From: Terana coerulea
Taxonomy: Eukaryota > Basidiomycota > Agaricomycetes > Polyporales > Phanerochaetaceae
Length of the DNA stretch: 64,000 nucleotides
NCBI GenBank assembly: GCA_024811115.1
Contig: JAKOGH010000777.1
Coordinates: 1 to 64,000, forward strand
Direction of reading: 5' to 3'
Shown: piece by piece, positions 1 to 11,241 of the stretch
How the letters are laid out: the number at the start of each line of letters is the position of its first letter
Position numbering within the stretch: position 1 is the first letter of the stretch
Program-made: the position numbers and the translations under genes
Notes under the pieces: generated by a model
What the model was told of the DNA's origin: nothing
Database searches by the model: none
Seen by the model: only the letters and a program-made list of their open reading frames with translations

Positions 1-880
1 CATCTGGAAAAACCCCTCTTTCTAATCTGCTTTATGCTTCTTATTTAACACTAAGTTGTTTATTATGCTCTTTTCGCTTTTGTGAAAATGTATTCTTAAA
101 ATATAGTTTATTTAGCTAATCTACATCTATTAGCTTGCTAAACAGCCCATTGCCTTTTTAACATTCTAATCCGCTGATTAGTAATGGCTTTTACTACCTA
201 ATTGACTTTTTATCCCTTACCAATGCCTTATTGCATTCTTTCATTAGCTCATTTACTATATTTCTTTTTATCTAATTTCTCACTATTGCATATTTTATCA
301 GTAGCTCATTATTAGCCTTTTACTTATTTGCTTGTTATTTGTATCATATTTATGACATTATCTAGAGCTTATGACACTTATTTTGCTATTGCTTTTATTT
401 ATTACTTGGACTCTTATTATTGTATTTGCTTGGAAGCTAATTTAGTTCTATGTCCTCCTTTTTCTGCCAATCAGCTAACATATACTTATACTATTACACT
501 TTTAGAGTTAATGTAGCTACTATTCTCTATTTCAGCCTAGTTGGCACATAAATGCATAATGGATTCCTTATTAGACTGGTTTTCAAAGTGCACAAAGCTT
601 TAAGGATATTGTTAATGACAAGTCTGAAGCTCTTTAATATTACCTTTATAACCTAATATATAAGCTCTGTGCAATTGCCAAAAAGAGCTGCTTTTGCCTA
701 GAATGTTTATATTCTTATATAATTGCCATTTGCCGGCAGTTGAACAACAAGTTGCAATCAATTTTAAATATCACAATAGCTCTAAAGAGTGACTGCTTCA
801 CAGACGACCAAAGCAATTCATACTGTATGCTTTTTGTTAATGGGCCGAGGCTCAAAAAAGATGACCAGAAATAACCACAA
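1..880. other. AT-rich stretch without a gene
   Basis: This stretch is strongly AT-rich and pyrimidine-biased on the plus strand, unlike the GC-rich genes further right. The only open frame of note, about 62 codons at 328-516, has no recognisable motif and biased low-complexity content. I see no gene here. It may be decayed repeat DNA. Confidence 0.6.
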
Positions 881-955
881 CACCCGAAGGACTTGAACCC
901 AGGATCACCTAGGTAAACACGCCCAGGTAGATTAACAACTGCGCCATAGCGGCTT
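881..955 (-). other. tRNA-like fragment (tRNA pseudogene or SINE head)
   Basis: Read on the minus strand this contains an A-box-like TGGCGCAGTTG at 946-936 and a B-box-like GGTTCAAGTCC at 899-889, with a hairpin between them (ACCT pairing with AGGT). These are the internal RNA polymerase III promoter elements of tRNA genes. A proper cloverleaf does not form: the acceptor ends do not pair, the T stem is only about three base pairs and the anticodon loop has the wrong size. A decayed tRNA gene or the head of a tRNA-derived SINE is more likely than a working tRNA. Confidence 0.35.
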
Positions 956-1089
956 GTGTGTATCATCGTACAGAATGGTCATAACTTACTGGGTATATTG
1001 GCGCTTGACGTCTTTGAAGCCTTCGCGTTGGGTTGGCGTCATCTTTCATTCCCTCGGTCCTCATTCCTAACCGACAGCGTTAGCTGCGT

Positions 1090-2040
1090 CGCGACCACCT
1101 ACCTCGCCACGGGACCCAAGCGTACAGCCAGCGAGAGTGGGGGGACGCGTGAATCATCGAGCAAGGCCGTTGAAGGGGAGGTCCCCTGCAAACGAGTACG
1201 TGGCCCTCTCGCGCATCCACCGCTGCTACTAGAGCCGTCCATGGCCGTGCATGCACGGCTTATGGACGGCGCTTTATGAATAGGCACCAGCATCCATGAG
1301 CAACGAACACTGCGCGCAGCGCTCGCGTGTCAGTGACACGCACGCCAGGCTCAACGCCCGGCCGCGGCGCCCGGCACAAAGCCGGCGCGCGACACGGCGA
1401 CGCGTACGACACGAACGGCGGCGCCAACGCCAATGCCGGCGCGCGGGACGTGGTGAAGCACGCGCCGCTGGCCGACGTAGGCGAGCGCGCGCCGTTACAA
1501 AGGGCCGACGTGCGACAGCGAGGGACCAGCGCAACAAGCTACAGGGCGCTGACGCCGAGAACGCAGCACGCGCATAACGCCACACCACCGGCGCGGGATG
1601 GCGGCAGCACGCGACGCGCAGGCAGCCAAGGCGAGCACGCCGACGCACAAGAAACCGGCGCGTACAGCACGACAGCGCAAGATACGCAGGGCGGGACAGC
1701 GGCGCACGCACGTACGGTGCCGACGGATGCGCCCACGCCAACGCCGGCGCGGGACGTGCGGCGCACACGGCGCCGTGGCGGCGCAGGCGTGCCGCCGTTA
1801 CAAAAGGCCGACGCACGACGGAGGGACGGTAGCAAGCTACCCCAACGCCAACAGCGCAGCACGCGCACAGCGCCCGGCGCTGGCAGCGCAGGACGTGGCG
1901 AAGCACGACGCGTGCAGACCGACGCTGACAAGTGCGCCCCCGTCAGAAGGGGCTGGTGCACGACAAGGGGCCAGGGTAGTGGTGTACGTAAGTATGTTAC
2001 TGACAGATACAACACACAGGTGGGCATGGCGCAGTGCAGG
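1090..2040. repeat. GC-rich island with an internal diverged repeat
   Basis: An abrupt, very GC-rich, CpG-dense block sits between AT-rich flanks. Two diverged copies of a unit of about 150 bp can be seen at roughly 1426-1580 and 1735-1875. Both contain an ACGCCAA-TGCCGGCGCG type start, then CGCCGTTACAAA, a GGCCGACG core, CAAGCTAC and an AACGC-GCAGCACGCGCA end. All six frames are long and open simply because stop codons are rare at this composition. The proteins are Arg/Ala/Pro-rich and have no domain. I read this as a repeat and not as a gene. Confidence 0.5.
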
Positions 2041-2459
2041 TGAGTATGGTGCATGGTGCATGGGCTTACCTGCACAGTACAAGTAGTTTGTTGTGTTAGG
2101 TAGCTTAGTCTTGTATGTAGATAACTAAATATGCAATACAGAGCATCAGGTTAAATTAAGAAGGGATTTCTCAGATGACTAGTCAAGCAGTAGTGGTATT
2201 ATAGCTGCATGTAAGGAACAAAATAGGACAGTAAGGAAACAAATAGCTGAGAAATAGGACTAATTGCCCTAATATATAGAATAATTAAGACAATTAGCAA
2301 AGGACCTCACTAAACTGCCTTATTGGCCTAATGTATCTATTTATCTAGTTGTGTTATTTTAAAGCTTATGTGCAATGAATTAGTGCTTATCAGCATGCAT
2401 TAGGCAGGAATAGTAAGGGGGTTTTTCGGATGCATACTGACCCAAATCGTCACTCTATC
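2041..2459. other. AT-rich spacer, no gene
   Basis: AT-rich sequence follows the GC island. I see no open frame with protein-like content, no RNA gene and no clear repeat. Confidence 0.5.
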
Positions 2460-2640
2460 CTAGCTGTTTTTTGACGTCCAGGGCAGGCGGCAAGGGCTGC
2501 AGTGTATTCTATGCACTTAGTCACGTTGTCCCCCATTTGCTATGTCAGCGATGCTGCGTACATGTTCGTAGCATAAGTATTTATGCTTAGACTCTCATAT
2601 TAGTTGTCTCGACGGTGGCTTGAGTGACATCAGACCGCAG
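2460..2640 (+). repeat. Interspersed repeat, copy 1 (partial)
   Basis: This matches 63690-63870 over about 170 bp with many substitutions. Shared landmarks in order are GGCAAGGG(C/T)TG, TATTCTATGCAC, a CGATG near the middle, ACATG(T/C)TCGTAG, TATTTATGCTT, TCATA and GACAT(C/T)AG. The part around GGCAAGGG also matches the left end of the repeat at 49733 onward, on the opposite strand. Many differences are C-to-T or G-to-A changes. No coding sequence is present. Confidence 0.6.
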
Positions 2641-4487
2641 AGTTTCTTTGGGATGCAATTACGGCGGGTGTCGCATGTGTGTAAATGCACACACTTGCCT
2701 GGCTCATGACGGAGTACTGTTGGTTTCTTTGGCTTCCTTCAGCATCGTAAGGAAATTGGCCCTCTTCGATGCACCTGTGTGGACTCCACTCTCTGACGCC
2801 GCTCCCTTCCCATTGTCTTCTACCAATGTCTAAGACTCGAACAGGACATCCTGTCGTTCTTCCTCCTCCTCTCATCTCTTTGTGGACAATTGTGTCGCAA
2901 GTGTTATAGGCGAGGCTTGTAACGCGAATACTTACATCTGCCTCAGGTCTGCCACAGATTTATCAATCGCAAGGCAACCTACGAAAAATTCCCGGCTAGA
3001 CATTCAAATGTGTGTAAGTCCTGAGGCTGAGAGAGAGAGAGAGGTGGAAGTAGGTGAACGTGAAGTAAGCCAACGGCCCGGGAGCGACAGGCGCAGATGC
3101 CGCAGGTCACGGAAATGTGATCCGTCATTGGCGGCATGGCTCTGCCCTCTGCTGTAACTCACATTTGTTCAAGTTGTGCGACTATGGGCACTGTAAAATG
3201 TAATTGGCACACTCATGTTATGCTCGTGGAGGCGGGCATCTATAGGGCATCTATGCGAATGCGTTCTAAGGAAGACGCTGCGTGGGCTTGCGAACGCAAG
3301 CCATAACCTGTTGAGTCCAGCAACCACGTCGCTTGCCGATTCGGGCCACAAGTGTGACCTTCCCGCTTCCGACCGACGGCAGGCGGCCCGGGCTGGCGGA
3401 CCTCTGAGTCTTTTTTATTTATTTATTTTTTACTCCAGATTGTATTTAAAGTGCAGGGAACGTGCCCTATGCTACACATGTGATACCTAGGCGCGGGCGC
3501 GGCTTTGAAGAAACCAATCCAGTCGGTTTAAGAAAATGGTAGGCCTTTCACGAGCTCCCTCAGTCGCAGTAAGAGGATTGCTCCCGACCTCTGAGTCGCG
3601 CACCCTCAACCTCCTCTGAACGCAGCGTATCGAAACCTCCTTGAATATCGTTGGCCATCTAAGACGTGTTAACTTGTATTTAAACTGCTCCAATACGCTG
3701 GAAAGCCCGCTCACGGACAGAACCTCTCCTGGCCCTTCTTCTTGGCTGACCCTGCGTATACCTTTCGATGAGCTGCAGCGGCGTGTCTCATGTGCTACAT
3801 GTCAGGGGATCTTGGAACAACTCGTGAAGCCTCTGAGGTTCAGTTAGTAGCATGGTGGGGACTCACCTGGGTCCTGGGTTGGCTTCGGAGGAGGAACTGT
3901 TACTACGTATGTGTACTTTCTCCTTGCATTCTCTACTCTTCTCATCTTGAATATAGCCTGTCTGCGCTGAAGCCGAGTGACGTGCACTTTTTCGTCAATA
4001 ACTCCAATGCGTCCAGATGCCCGACATGAAGTCCTACTTTGCGCTCTTCAAGTTGATTTAGACGTCATTATGAAAGCACTTCCCGCTGATACGATGTGCT
4101 GCCGTAGAACAACCTTCAATCGCTTGCGTATAACTGCAAAAACACCTTTGGACAAGTCCTGCTCAGCAAGGGTCGTACTTTTGTGCAGATTGCGAAACTA
4201 GCTTGAAAGCTACAAATACATGTGAGGAAGCAATACATCATTTCACGCCCGACGCCCGAGCTGACCACGCCAAATAGAGTGTATAGGAGGGAAGTATAGT
4301 AGAAATGACCCGGAAAGGCTTGGAGAATCCGCAGGAAGTCGAAAGGTGTCGCACGCAAGAAAGTACCTGATGTTACAGCGGAGGGCCAGCAAGGCTTCCC
4401 GCTTAGAGTCAGGACCGCCGCGGTGGCTTATTTATGTTGGTGCGTGAGTATGACGAGTTACGCCAAACGATCACCATGCGGCCGGTG
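2641..4487. other. Intergenic stretch, no gene recognised
   Basis: About 1.8 kb with short open frames only, none with a domain or a convincing splice structure. Low-complexity spots are a GA run near 3030-3043 and a T/A run near 3408-3430. The sequence does not show what this region does. Confidence 0.5.
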
Positions 4488-5370
4488 TTACGCCTCTGTT
4501 GCCTCGATATCATCAAATGCCCTTTTCTTGGGGCTCCTGGAGTCGGCCGTCGCCTTCCACCCTTGGAAGCCCAGAATACTCGGACGGGCTTTGCGACTTC
4601 TATCCCCTCGCGAGCCCTTCGTCTCTTGCTCTTGCGACGTGAACACTACCTTCATCATCTCCTGCACCTCCTCAAACTGCCCCGTCCTTTCACCCTCGTT
4701 CATCTCGACACGGGCGTGGACGTCGGACTTGTTGACGGAGATGCATCTCTTCTTCGTCGCCCTCATGGATCCGACGACGGGCTTGCCGTCCTCCACCAGG
4801 CCCAGGCCGACGCCCTTCTCCCTACGCGCGCAGCTCCTTCAACGGCCGGAACGACTGCTGGGAGTCAGCGACGATGCGTTGCACCATGTCGCGGAAGGTG
4901 TCGCAGTCGTACAGGTCGTGGAGCATTAGCTTAAAGGTGAAACGATACTGTTTGTCGGAGATGTGGGGGTATGGCGAGTGAACCTCGGGGAAGTCTTCGG
5001 GCTCAGAGGAGCTTGAGGCAGCGTTCTTGAGGAGGGTCCTGGCATCGGCGGCCTCAGTGGTTGACCTACTACTGTCCTTGGCGAGGGCGGGCAGGGTCTC
5101 GATCGCGGCGTGGACGTGCTGGATGGGCCCCAGCTCGGCGGCGGCAGGCAATTTACGGTCGGCGGTGAGGATTTCTTGTGCCTCCTTCTCATCGAACAGC
5201 GCCTCAGTGCCCTTTGTAGACCTTGCCTTGGTGCGGATCGTCGTCGGTTGACGCGTCGGGAGTGTCTGCGAGACTTCGGCGGCCCTGGAGTACCGCGTTC
5301 TGTCGCCGGAGGCGAGGATTGCGAAGAACTCGCGATATTCTTCGTATTTCGCGGCGCGGTGGATCGTCAT
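4488..5370 (-). CDS. Hypothetical protein with a frame break
   Basis: I do not recognise the family. The best start is the ATG at 5370 (MTIHRAAKYEEYREFF...). From there an open frame runs about 182 codons to a TAG near 4822. Immediately past that stop, the frame shifted by one base stays open for about 100 more codons to 4488 and reads protein-like (...EKGVGLGLVEDGKPVVG...), ending in a basic, NLS-like tail (KKRAFDDI). The join lies in a CGCGCG run at about 4838, and no GT-AG intron of normal size bridges it. The simplest model is one gene of about 290 residues with an indel in the consensus. The first half is Ala/Ser-rich and mostly polar, with no signal peptide or membrane segment. Confidence 0.5.
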
Positions 5371-6433
5371 GGTTATTTCTATACAGCGCGGTATGGTATG
5401 GGGATGGATTGGAAATGGGGAGTGGTGATCGCGATCGTGGTTGTTGGGTGGTGAGTTGAATAGCGCGGGCCACCTGAGGTGTGGTTCGAAACAAAAGTGG
5501 TGGGGGAGACAAAGACCACGCGCGCCCGACTCCTTATACCGCCTACTTTGTGGCGTTGGCCAACGGTTCAAGATTTGTCAGCATCCCTGGCCCAATATAT
5601 CGTCTTCTTTGAGGTCCGTTCGCGTAGTCCTCAGTACACTGTAAATCATCTTAAGGATATTTGCTCCTTTACACCAGATGCCATATATTTCTTAGGATCG
5701 TTCACAAGATCTATAGCAACAATGCTTGCCGTGCGACTCATTCGGCACTCAATCCCCTTCGCGTCTCTTCCTGGACACCATACCGACCCCCATGTAGATG
5801 TTCATCTCCCTCAGCAACACACCGCCTCTTTAGCTGAAGGTCACCGACTCCACCATTATCATCGATCCAACACAAACGGGTTCCTCTCCCCTTTAAATAT
5901 CTACCCGCCCTCATCGTTATTACACCTCTCTTCAAGACTCCTACCCTACGAGCGACGGACTTGACTGTAGCACGCCTCCAGAAGTCTTACTGCATAATCA
6001 ATCACGGTTGCAGGACCTACAGTGCGCAAGTTACTTTCTGATTACCTTGTTAGAGAACACCCTGCCGTCAAGAAGACTCTGTACGATGTCAGGCTTGCCC
6101 GAGTTAATTCCAAGAAGATGGGCAGCCATTGTTTGTCTGGTTCCCTTTCGTCTTACACTCTTAGTCTCTATGAGATCTACTCAAGCAGTGGATACCTTCA
6201 CCTAATCTTATATCTGTATATGTCCCGTCTCGTTTACCAAACTATTAGGTGACGGTCAGATGGTCGCTGGTGTTAGACCCGCACGTCTTCATGATACTTT
6301 CGAGGAAGCACTTATTGCTATTGGTACATACATACAAGAACAAGTCCAATTCATACATCATTCCACAAAACACTTCAGTTCAACGTCGACCGCTGCACCC
6401 CCACTCTACCGCAACACGCTCACCGGCTGTTCT
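5371..6433. other. Intergenic stretch, no gene recognised
   Basis: About 1.06 kb lies between the start of the hypothetical gene (minus strand) and the 3' end of the GH127 gene (minus strand), so it should hold the hypothetical gene's promoter and the GH127 terminator. Open frames on both strands are short and without motifs. Confidence 0.5.
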
Positions 6434-9400
6434 TCAGGCCGCGATCTTCACCGTGGGGAATTCGCCAATCCTCAACTTCGTAGCCTGTCGACACACCTGT
6501 CAGCACAAATTGTTGCATATGCATGTCACCCCGTGAGACGCACCCCAAACGGCCACAGTGTGATGTCCTTCGCCGCGCCGGTGCACCTCGGGCTCGTCGG
6601 CGGCGCACTCGCAAACGTATCGCCCGCGACCGGCCAGCTGATCGGGCACGCACGCGCCGTGATCGTGAACGGCGGCAGGCCCGCGTCGAACACCGGGCTC
6701 GGCAGCGCGCCCGGACGCCGGCGGGGTGTTGTGGAACACGAGCGTCGTGGGGTCGATGGCGTACTGCCACGCGGCGGTCGCGTCGAACTCGAGGTCGGCG
6801 GCGAGCGGCTGCTGCGCGTTGCGCGTGAGCACCTTGCTCGTGCGCGGGATGTCGAACGCGTAGTGCAGCGGCCCGCGGTGGACCGCGACGGAGCTGTTCG
6901 GGCGGGACTCTGCGAACAGGACGTGCATGTCGTTGAGGCACTGAAATAAGAGACGATCCAATGGGCTAACCGATCGTGATCTCCGCGGGCAGGTTGAGCA
7001 CGAGCTTAGTCGTGCCTGCGGCGATGGAGACGGCGTGTAGGCCGTTGGCCGGCGCGACGGCCTTCGCGGCGGCGCCGTTGACTGCGATCGTCCCTTTGGT
7101 CACCCAGCTCGGGATGCGGACCTGGTACGTGAACGCCTTCTGCGCCGTAATCGTCGTCGTTAGCGTGTCGCTGAACGGGTAGAGCGTGTCGACGCTCGCG
7201 GTGACCTTGTTGCCTGTCCAACCCACTGTAAGCCCCTTCGTCTAGCGCATACGACGCCACGTACCATTCGCGAGGGTCGTCTGGGTGGAGAAGGGTCCGA
7301 GATACACCTGAACCAGCGACTTCTGGTCGGGGGACGTGACGAACGCGTTGCTGACGAACTTTGGCCAGCCCTGAGGGTGGTTCACGGTGCAGCAGCTGAA
7401 CGCAAAGAATAGCTCAGCATACGCGCATGCCAAGACATGCCGCAAAGCGTACGGATAGTTCGGTTCCAACCCAAAGACATTCGAGTAAGGGCTGCACAGA
7501 CATGTCTCAGATAAATGCACAAAGTTCAACCCTCCCGTGCATTTGTAGCACACTTACCCATCCTCTGGGAACGGGTTCCTGCAAGGAAAGGATGAGCGAC
7601 GTTCATTTAGGAGAAACCCGGCGGGGCACGCACGGCGTCATGTTCTTGGCGGCTATCTGGTTCTGCTGCTGCAGGTACTGCCGCGACCACATATCTGGGA
7701 CCGATAAGCGTTCAGCGACGGACGGATGGAGCGTGACGTCGCGTAGGCTGCGTGCGTACCTCCTGTCAAGGTGGCCGGCAACGCGTTGTACGTGATGCGC
7801 TCGACCTGCGTCCGACGGATGCGGCATAAGTCCTGCTTTACGTGTAGGCGGGGCCCGCTTCGCTTACCCTGTCTGCGAACTTGGGGTCGCCGATGACTTG
7901 ATAGAGGTAGGACCCGCTGGACAGATGCGGCAACCCGTTGAGCAAAGACGGGGACTGGTGTGGGCCGACCCTGGCTGAGCGACTCACGAGAACATTGTTT
8001 CCTGAACGGTGGTAACAGATAGTGAGAGTGGGACATAAAGAAGTCTTTATCAGAACGTACAACGACCAGACATAGTTCGGTTCTGCATGAAGGCATTTCA
8101 GCCGATTAAACACGGAAATTAATTGTAAAAGTGTTCACCCTCGTGCAGCCGCCAGACCAGCCAGGTATTCGTCGGCCGCATAAATGCCTGAGGGGCGCCC
8201 GTGGTACTGGAACAGCAGGTCCCACCCCTTGCTCGCCGCGTCCAGATCTTCAAGACCATCCGACTCAGTACAAGTGCGATTAGAGCTACGATAGACGTGA
8301 CCTACCCGACTGATTATGCGTGAATCTGTAAGTGGACGGCAGAGCCTTCAGGCCTTCCGCCATGTTGACGCCGTGCCAGGTCAACACAGGGAATGGGTTG
8401 CTGAGGTGCTCGACGGCCGTCTTCGGGAAATACTGCAAGATCACGAAATCAGCATTCGTGTTCACGGATGCGTCAACTTGAATGGGGTATCTCACCTCCT
8501 CCTTGAAGACGTCCTCCCACGGGTCGCCCGTCCATTTGAGCATCTTCATGGTATCGATCAAGATGGCCTGTTGGCCATCTGGATGGAAGTCGTACAGCCT
8601 GCACGCCACCGTCTCAGCTGCCCCGCGCCAAGAGCGATGCGCGGTGTCTGAATACCCACCACTGCAGCGTCATGACAAAGTCTTCCCAACGCGTCTTCGT
8701 CCAGTCCTCGAGGCCTTCGTTGTTGTGCAACATCGTGTTCGCGAGCGCCACGAACTTGTGCAGCGCGGGCACGACGCGGGTGGCCAGAGACGCGTCGGCC
8801 TCGACCATCTGGATCGCGCCGAAGAAGAAGGGGTAGCGGCCCCAGAGGTACCGCGGCTTCGTGGTGTTCACCTCCGGGCCGAGCCAGCCCGTCGCGTCCT
8901 GGTGGTCGAGCACGTAGTCGAGGAACTGCTGGGTTTGCGACTGGATCGTCGCGTCGTTGAGGAGGACGCCATGAGGCACCATGCCGTTCTAGCGACCCAC
9001 GCTCAGATGTGTGATGAGACTCAGAAATAGATGAATCGCTCCACAAACCAGTAGCTTCCAGCTGGAGGTAGAAAGGAATATGAGATCGAAATGACGACAA
9101 GAACAAAAAAAGGCAAGCTCAGCCTACCTTCTTCCAAATTCGAATAAGCAGCAGTGCCGCCTATCCAGTCGCTCTGCGCGACACTAGCCCAGCAGTGTCA
9201 ATAAGGACGCGTTTTGAGCACCAGGGGAGACTCACTATCCGTAGAAGTCATGCTCATGTCCAGCTAGGCCGTTCTTCTGCACGACCAGCTGAACAAGACA
9301 GATGAGCATACGAACTACGGAACGTTGGGTCGGAGAGGGACCTGACCTGATCATGAAGCCAGCCCGACGGTTTGACAGCTCCAAGGGGAAGGCTGAGAAA

Positions 9401-9548
9401 CTTCTTCGGAGCAACTGTGTGTCGAGAAGCGCGTCAGCACCGGCCAACTTGGTCAGCAGTATCCGCACGTACGCCCCGTGGCTTGCGATGACACGCCACC
9501 AAAGTATGCCAACACAGTCAGGGCGATGCCCTTGTAGCTCGTCGGCAT
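6434..9548 (-). CDS. Secreted GH127 (DUF1680) glycosidase, beta-L-arabinofuranosidase-like
   Basis: Family GH127 hydrolyses non-reducing-end beta-L-arabinofuranosides. I assemble 19 exons, starting at the ATG at 9548 with a signal peptide (MPTSYKGIALTVLAYFGG, then VSSQA). Family motifs follow in order: LPLGAVKPSGWLHDQ, NGLAGHEHDFYGYV, WIGGTAAYSNLEE, YWFNGMVPHG, LYDFHPDGQQA, QYHGRPSGIYAADEYLAG, ELC (about 336-338), ETMFSGSYLYQVIGDPKFAD, FGLEPNYPCCTVNHPQGW (CC about 419-420), VAVHRGPLHYAFDI and FGATKLRIGEFP. ELC and the CC pair correspond to the zinc-thiolate catalytic site known in the family. Microexons of 17 nt (9045-9061), 22 nt (8061-8082), 14 nt (7988-8001) and 21 nt (7558-7578) are needed. 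In exon 18 one extra base near 6705 breaks the frame before LPSPVFDAGLPPF. With it removed the product is about 684 residues, normal for the family. Confidence 0.9.
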
Positions 9549-9601
9549 GTTGGTGTATATGATTTGCAGGTCAAGCTGCAGAAAGTGTCAGGTACGCAGC
9601 A

Positions 9602-9609
9602 TTTTTATA
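9602..9609 (-). promoter_or_regulatory. Candidate TATA box of the GH127 gene
   Basis: TATAAAAA on the minus strand, about 55 bp upstream of the ATG at 9548. The spacing suits a fungal core promoter. Assigned by position only. Confidence 0.45.
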
Positions 9610-11178
9610 CGAGTTGCTAGACGCACGGTAATGCCCCATCGCATGATCACCATGGTGGAGAGCACAGAAGCCAGGACGACGCAGGTGATCATCTTCATGA
9701 TTCGATGATCATGGGCGTAATTTCGCGAAGGACTTCTCCCAAAGTCGTTGTAGTGAACCCTAGTGTATCTCATCTTGACAGTACCTCGGAGACGCAGCGG
9801 ACGACGCAGATGAGGTTTGCCTGTGCTTCAGACGACCTGAACAGTGCCCCAAAGCGTCAATAGGTGAGGCAGAGTGTGTAAATGCTGCAGACTCACTTGG
9901 AGGATATCCGCATCCGGTACGAAACACACCTATCCCGCCACTCCAAGAGCACGCTGTCGCCCGGTCCGCGTCCGGTCCGTCGATAACAAAGTGGATAGAC
10001 TCGGAGTGGGCCTTGCGTCGCTATACAACGAAGTGGAAACAAGGCTGGCAGAGAAGGCGGCAAGTGCAGCTGCCGCGAGTCGAGGGTCCGAGTTGTCGCA
10101 CCTGATGCAGTCGAGAAGTGAGTCTAAAGCTCAGACCATAAGGAATACTGAGTCAAACGGAGCCGGGAGAGTTTGAGCGTACGGTGACGTAGCTAGGGCG
10201 GCCTCAGAACGCCACAAAGGCCCAGCTCGCTGGATTAGATAGGACACCCGTGGCTACTATTCTCATCCGATATCCATTCCTTAAAGTACTAGTAGACTAG
10301 TACTGGCCAACCATGCAGTCAAGGGCCTCGTTCTGGGCCCCGCAGGTACGAGGTCGGTCGTAGTATGTCACTCGCGAACCTTTACACAATCTGTGCTTCA
10401 AGTGCGATGGCACGGGAGTCTTCGAGGGAAATCAGGCCTGGTCAGGCGTTCAGGTTGTGTGTCTGTCTTGAGAGACCGTATGGCCCTGCTTCACCGTCGA
10501 ATTCTGGAGCTAAGCAGGATATGGACCGTGAGATATCGATTGACAAAGTTTGTATGGATCATAATTAGACGCACCTTGTATGGCCATCCGGTGTGTGGTG
10601 ATAGCGATAGACGGTGTGAACAGAAGGGTCCGGGCCCGGCTACTTGCACAGTTTCTCCGTCCTGCAAGCATGCAAGCTGCAGCGACTGCATGGCCACGCA
10701 CGCGAGGCGGATGTCACCAATGTTGTGCTTCAAGACATCTCTGAGCTCAGAGCACGCACCCGGCTTCGACCATACAGTGTCGACGGCCTTCGTCCAGTCA
10801 AAAGGTGGGAGTCACACGGCAAGCGGCCAACGTACTCGGCCCAGAAAGGATGCACACCGGGCGGCTATCAGGTTCATGCGTGCAAGCGCCGGAATGGGCT
10901 GGGCAAATCCTGTCGAGTTCGGTGCGCCTGCTCCCGACGGCTGCGTTCGCGTGGGGAGGGATGCGATAACTCTGGCAGAGCATGCGAGAGAGGCCTTCCT
11001 CGGTCCTGCTACCACACCCACCCAGGCCACACGCGCTGACCGTCTACGCATGGAGTCCTCCCTTGGCTCTCGCAACCAATGTGCACCACCCTCCACCTGA
11101 TGCGGGGAATACCCAGGAAGCACGTCGATAGCGACCCGCGAGGCCTTCTCGGCTGCGTGCTGCAGCTTCTAGCGGCAG
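9610..11178. other. Intergenic region between two divergent secreted-enzyme genes
   Basis: About 1.6 kb separates the GH127 start (minus strand) from the peptidase start (plus strand) and must hold both upstream regions. Open frames here lack motifs and consistent splice signals. No repeat of note was seen. Confidence 0.45.
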
Positions 11179-11186
11179 TATAAAAG
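11179..11186 (+). promoter_or_regulatory. Candidate TATA box of the S53 peptidase gene
   Basis: TATAAAAG lies about 60 bp upstream of the ATG at 11242, the usual position for a fungal TATA element. Confidence 0.55.
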
Positions 11187-11241
11187 GGTGCGGGGGCACC
11201 TCGACGGGCGACGAGCCCGCACCCGCCGTGCTCTCGCAACC

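Noticed and set aside
1327..2075. Long overlapping open frames (178-238 codons) on both strands
   Set aside because: They overlap in all frames in a GC-rich repeat block, are Arg/Ala/Pro-rich, and carry no motif. This is what rare stop codons at high GC produce.
3487..3714. Possible RNA gene or small protein near 3.5 kb
   Set aside because: A short minus-strand frame reads smoothly, but there are no RNA polymerase III boxes, no fold and no homology that I recognise.
10393..11123. Plus- and minus-strand frames upstream of the peptidase gene
   Set aside because: No domain; several frames overlap, and the area must hold two promoters.
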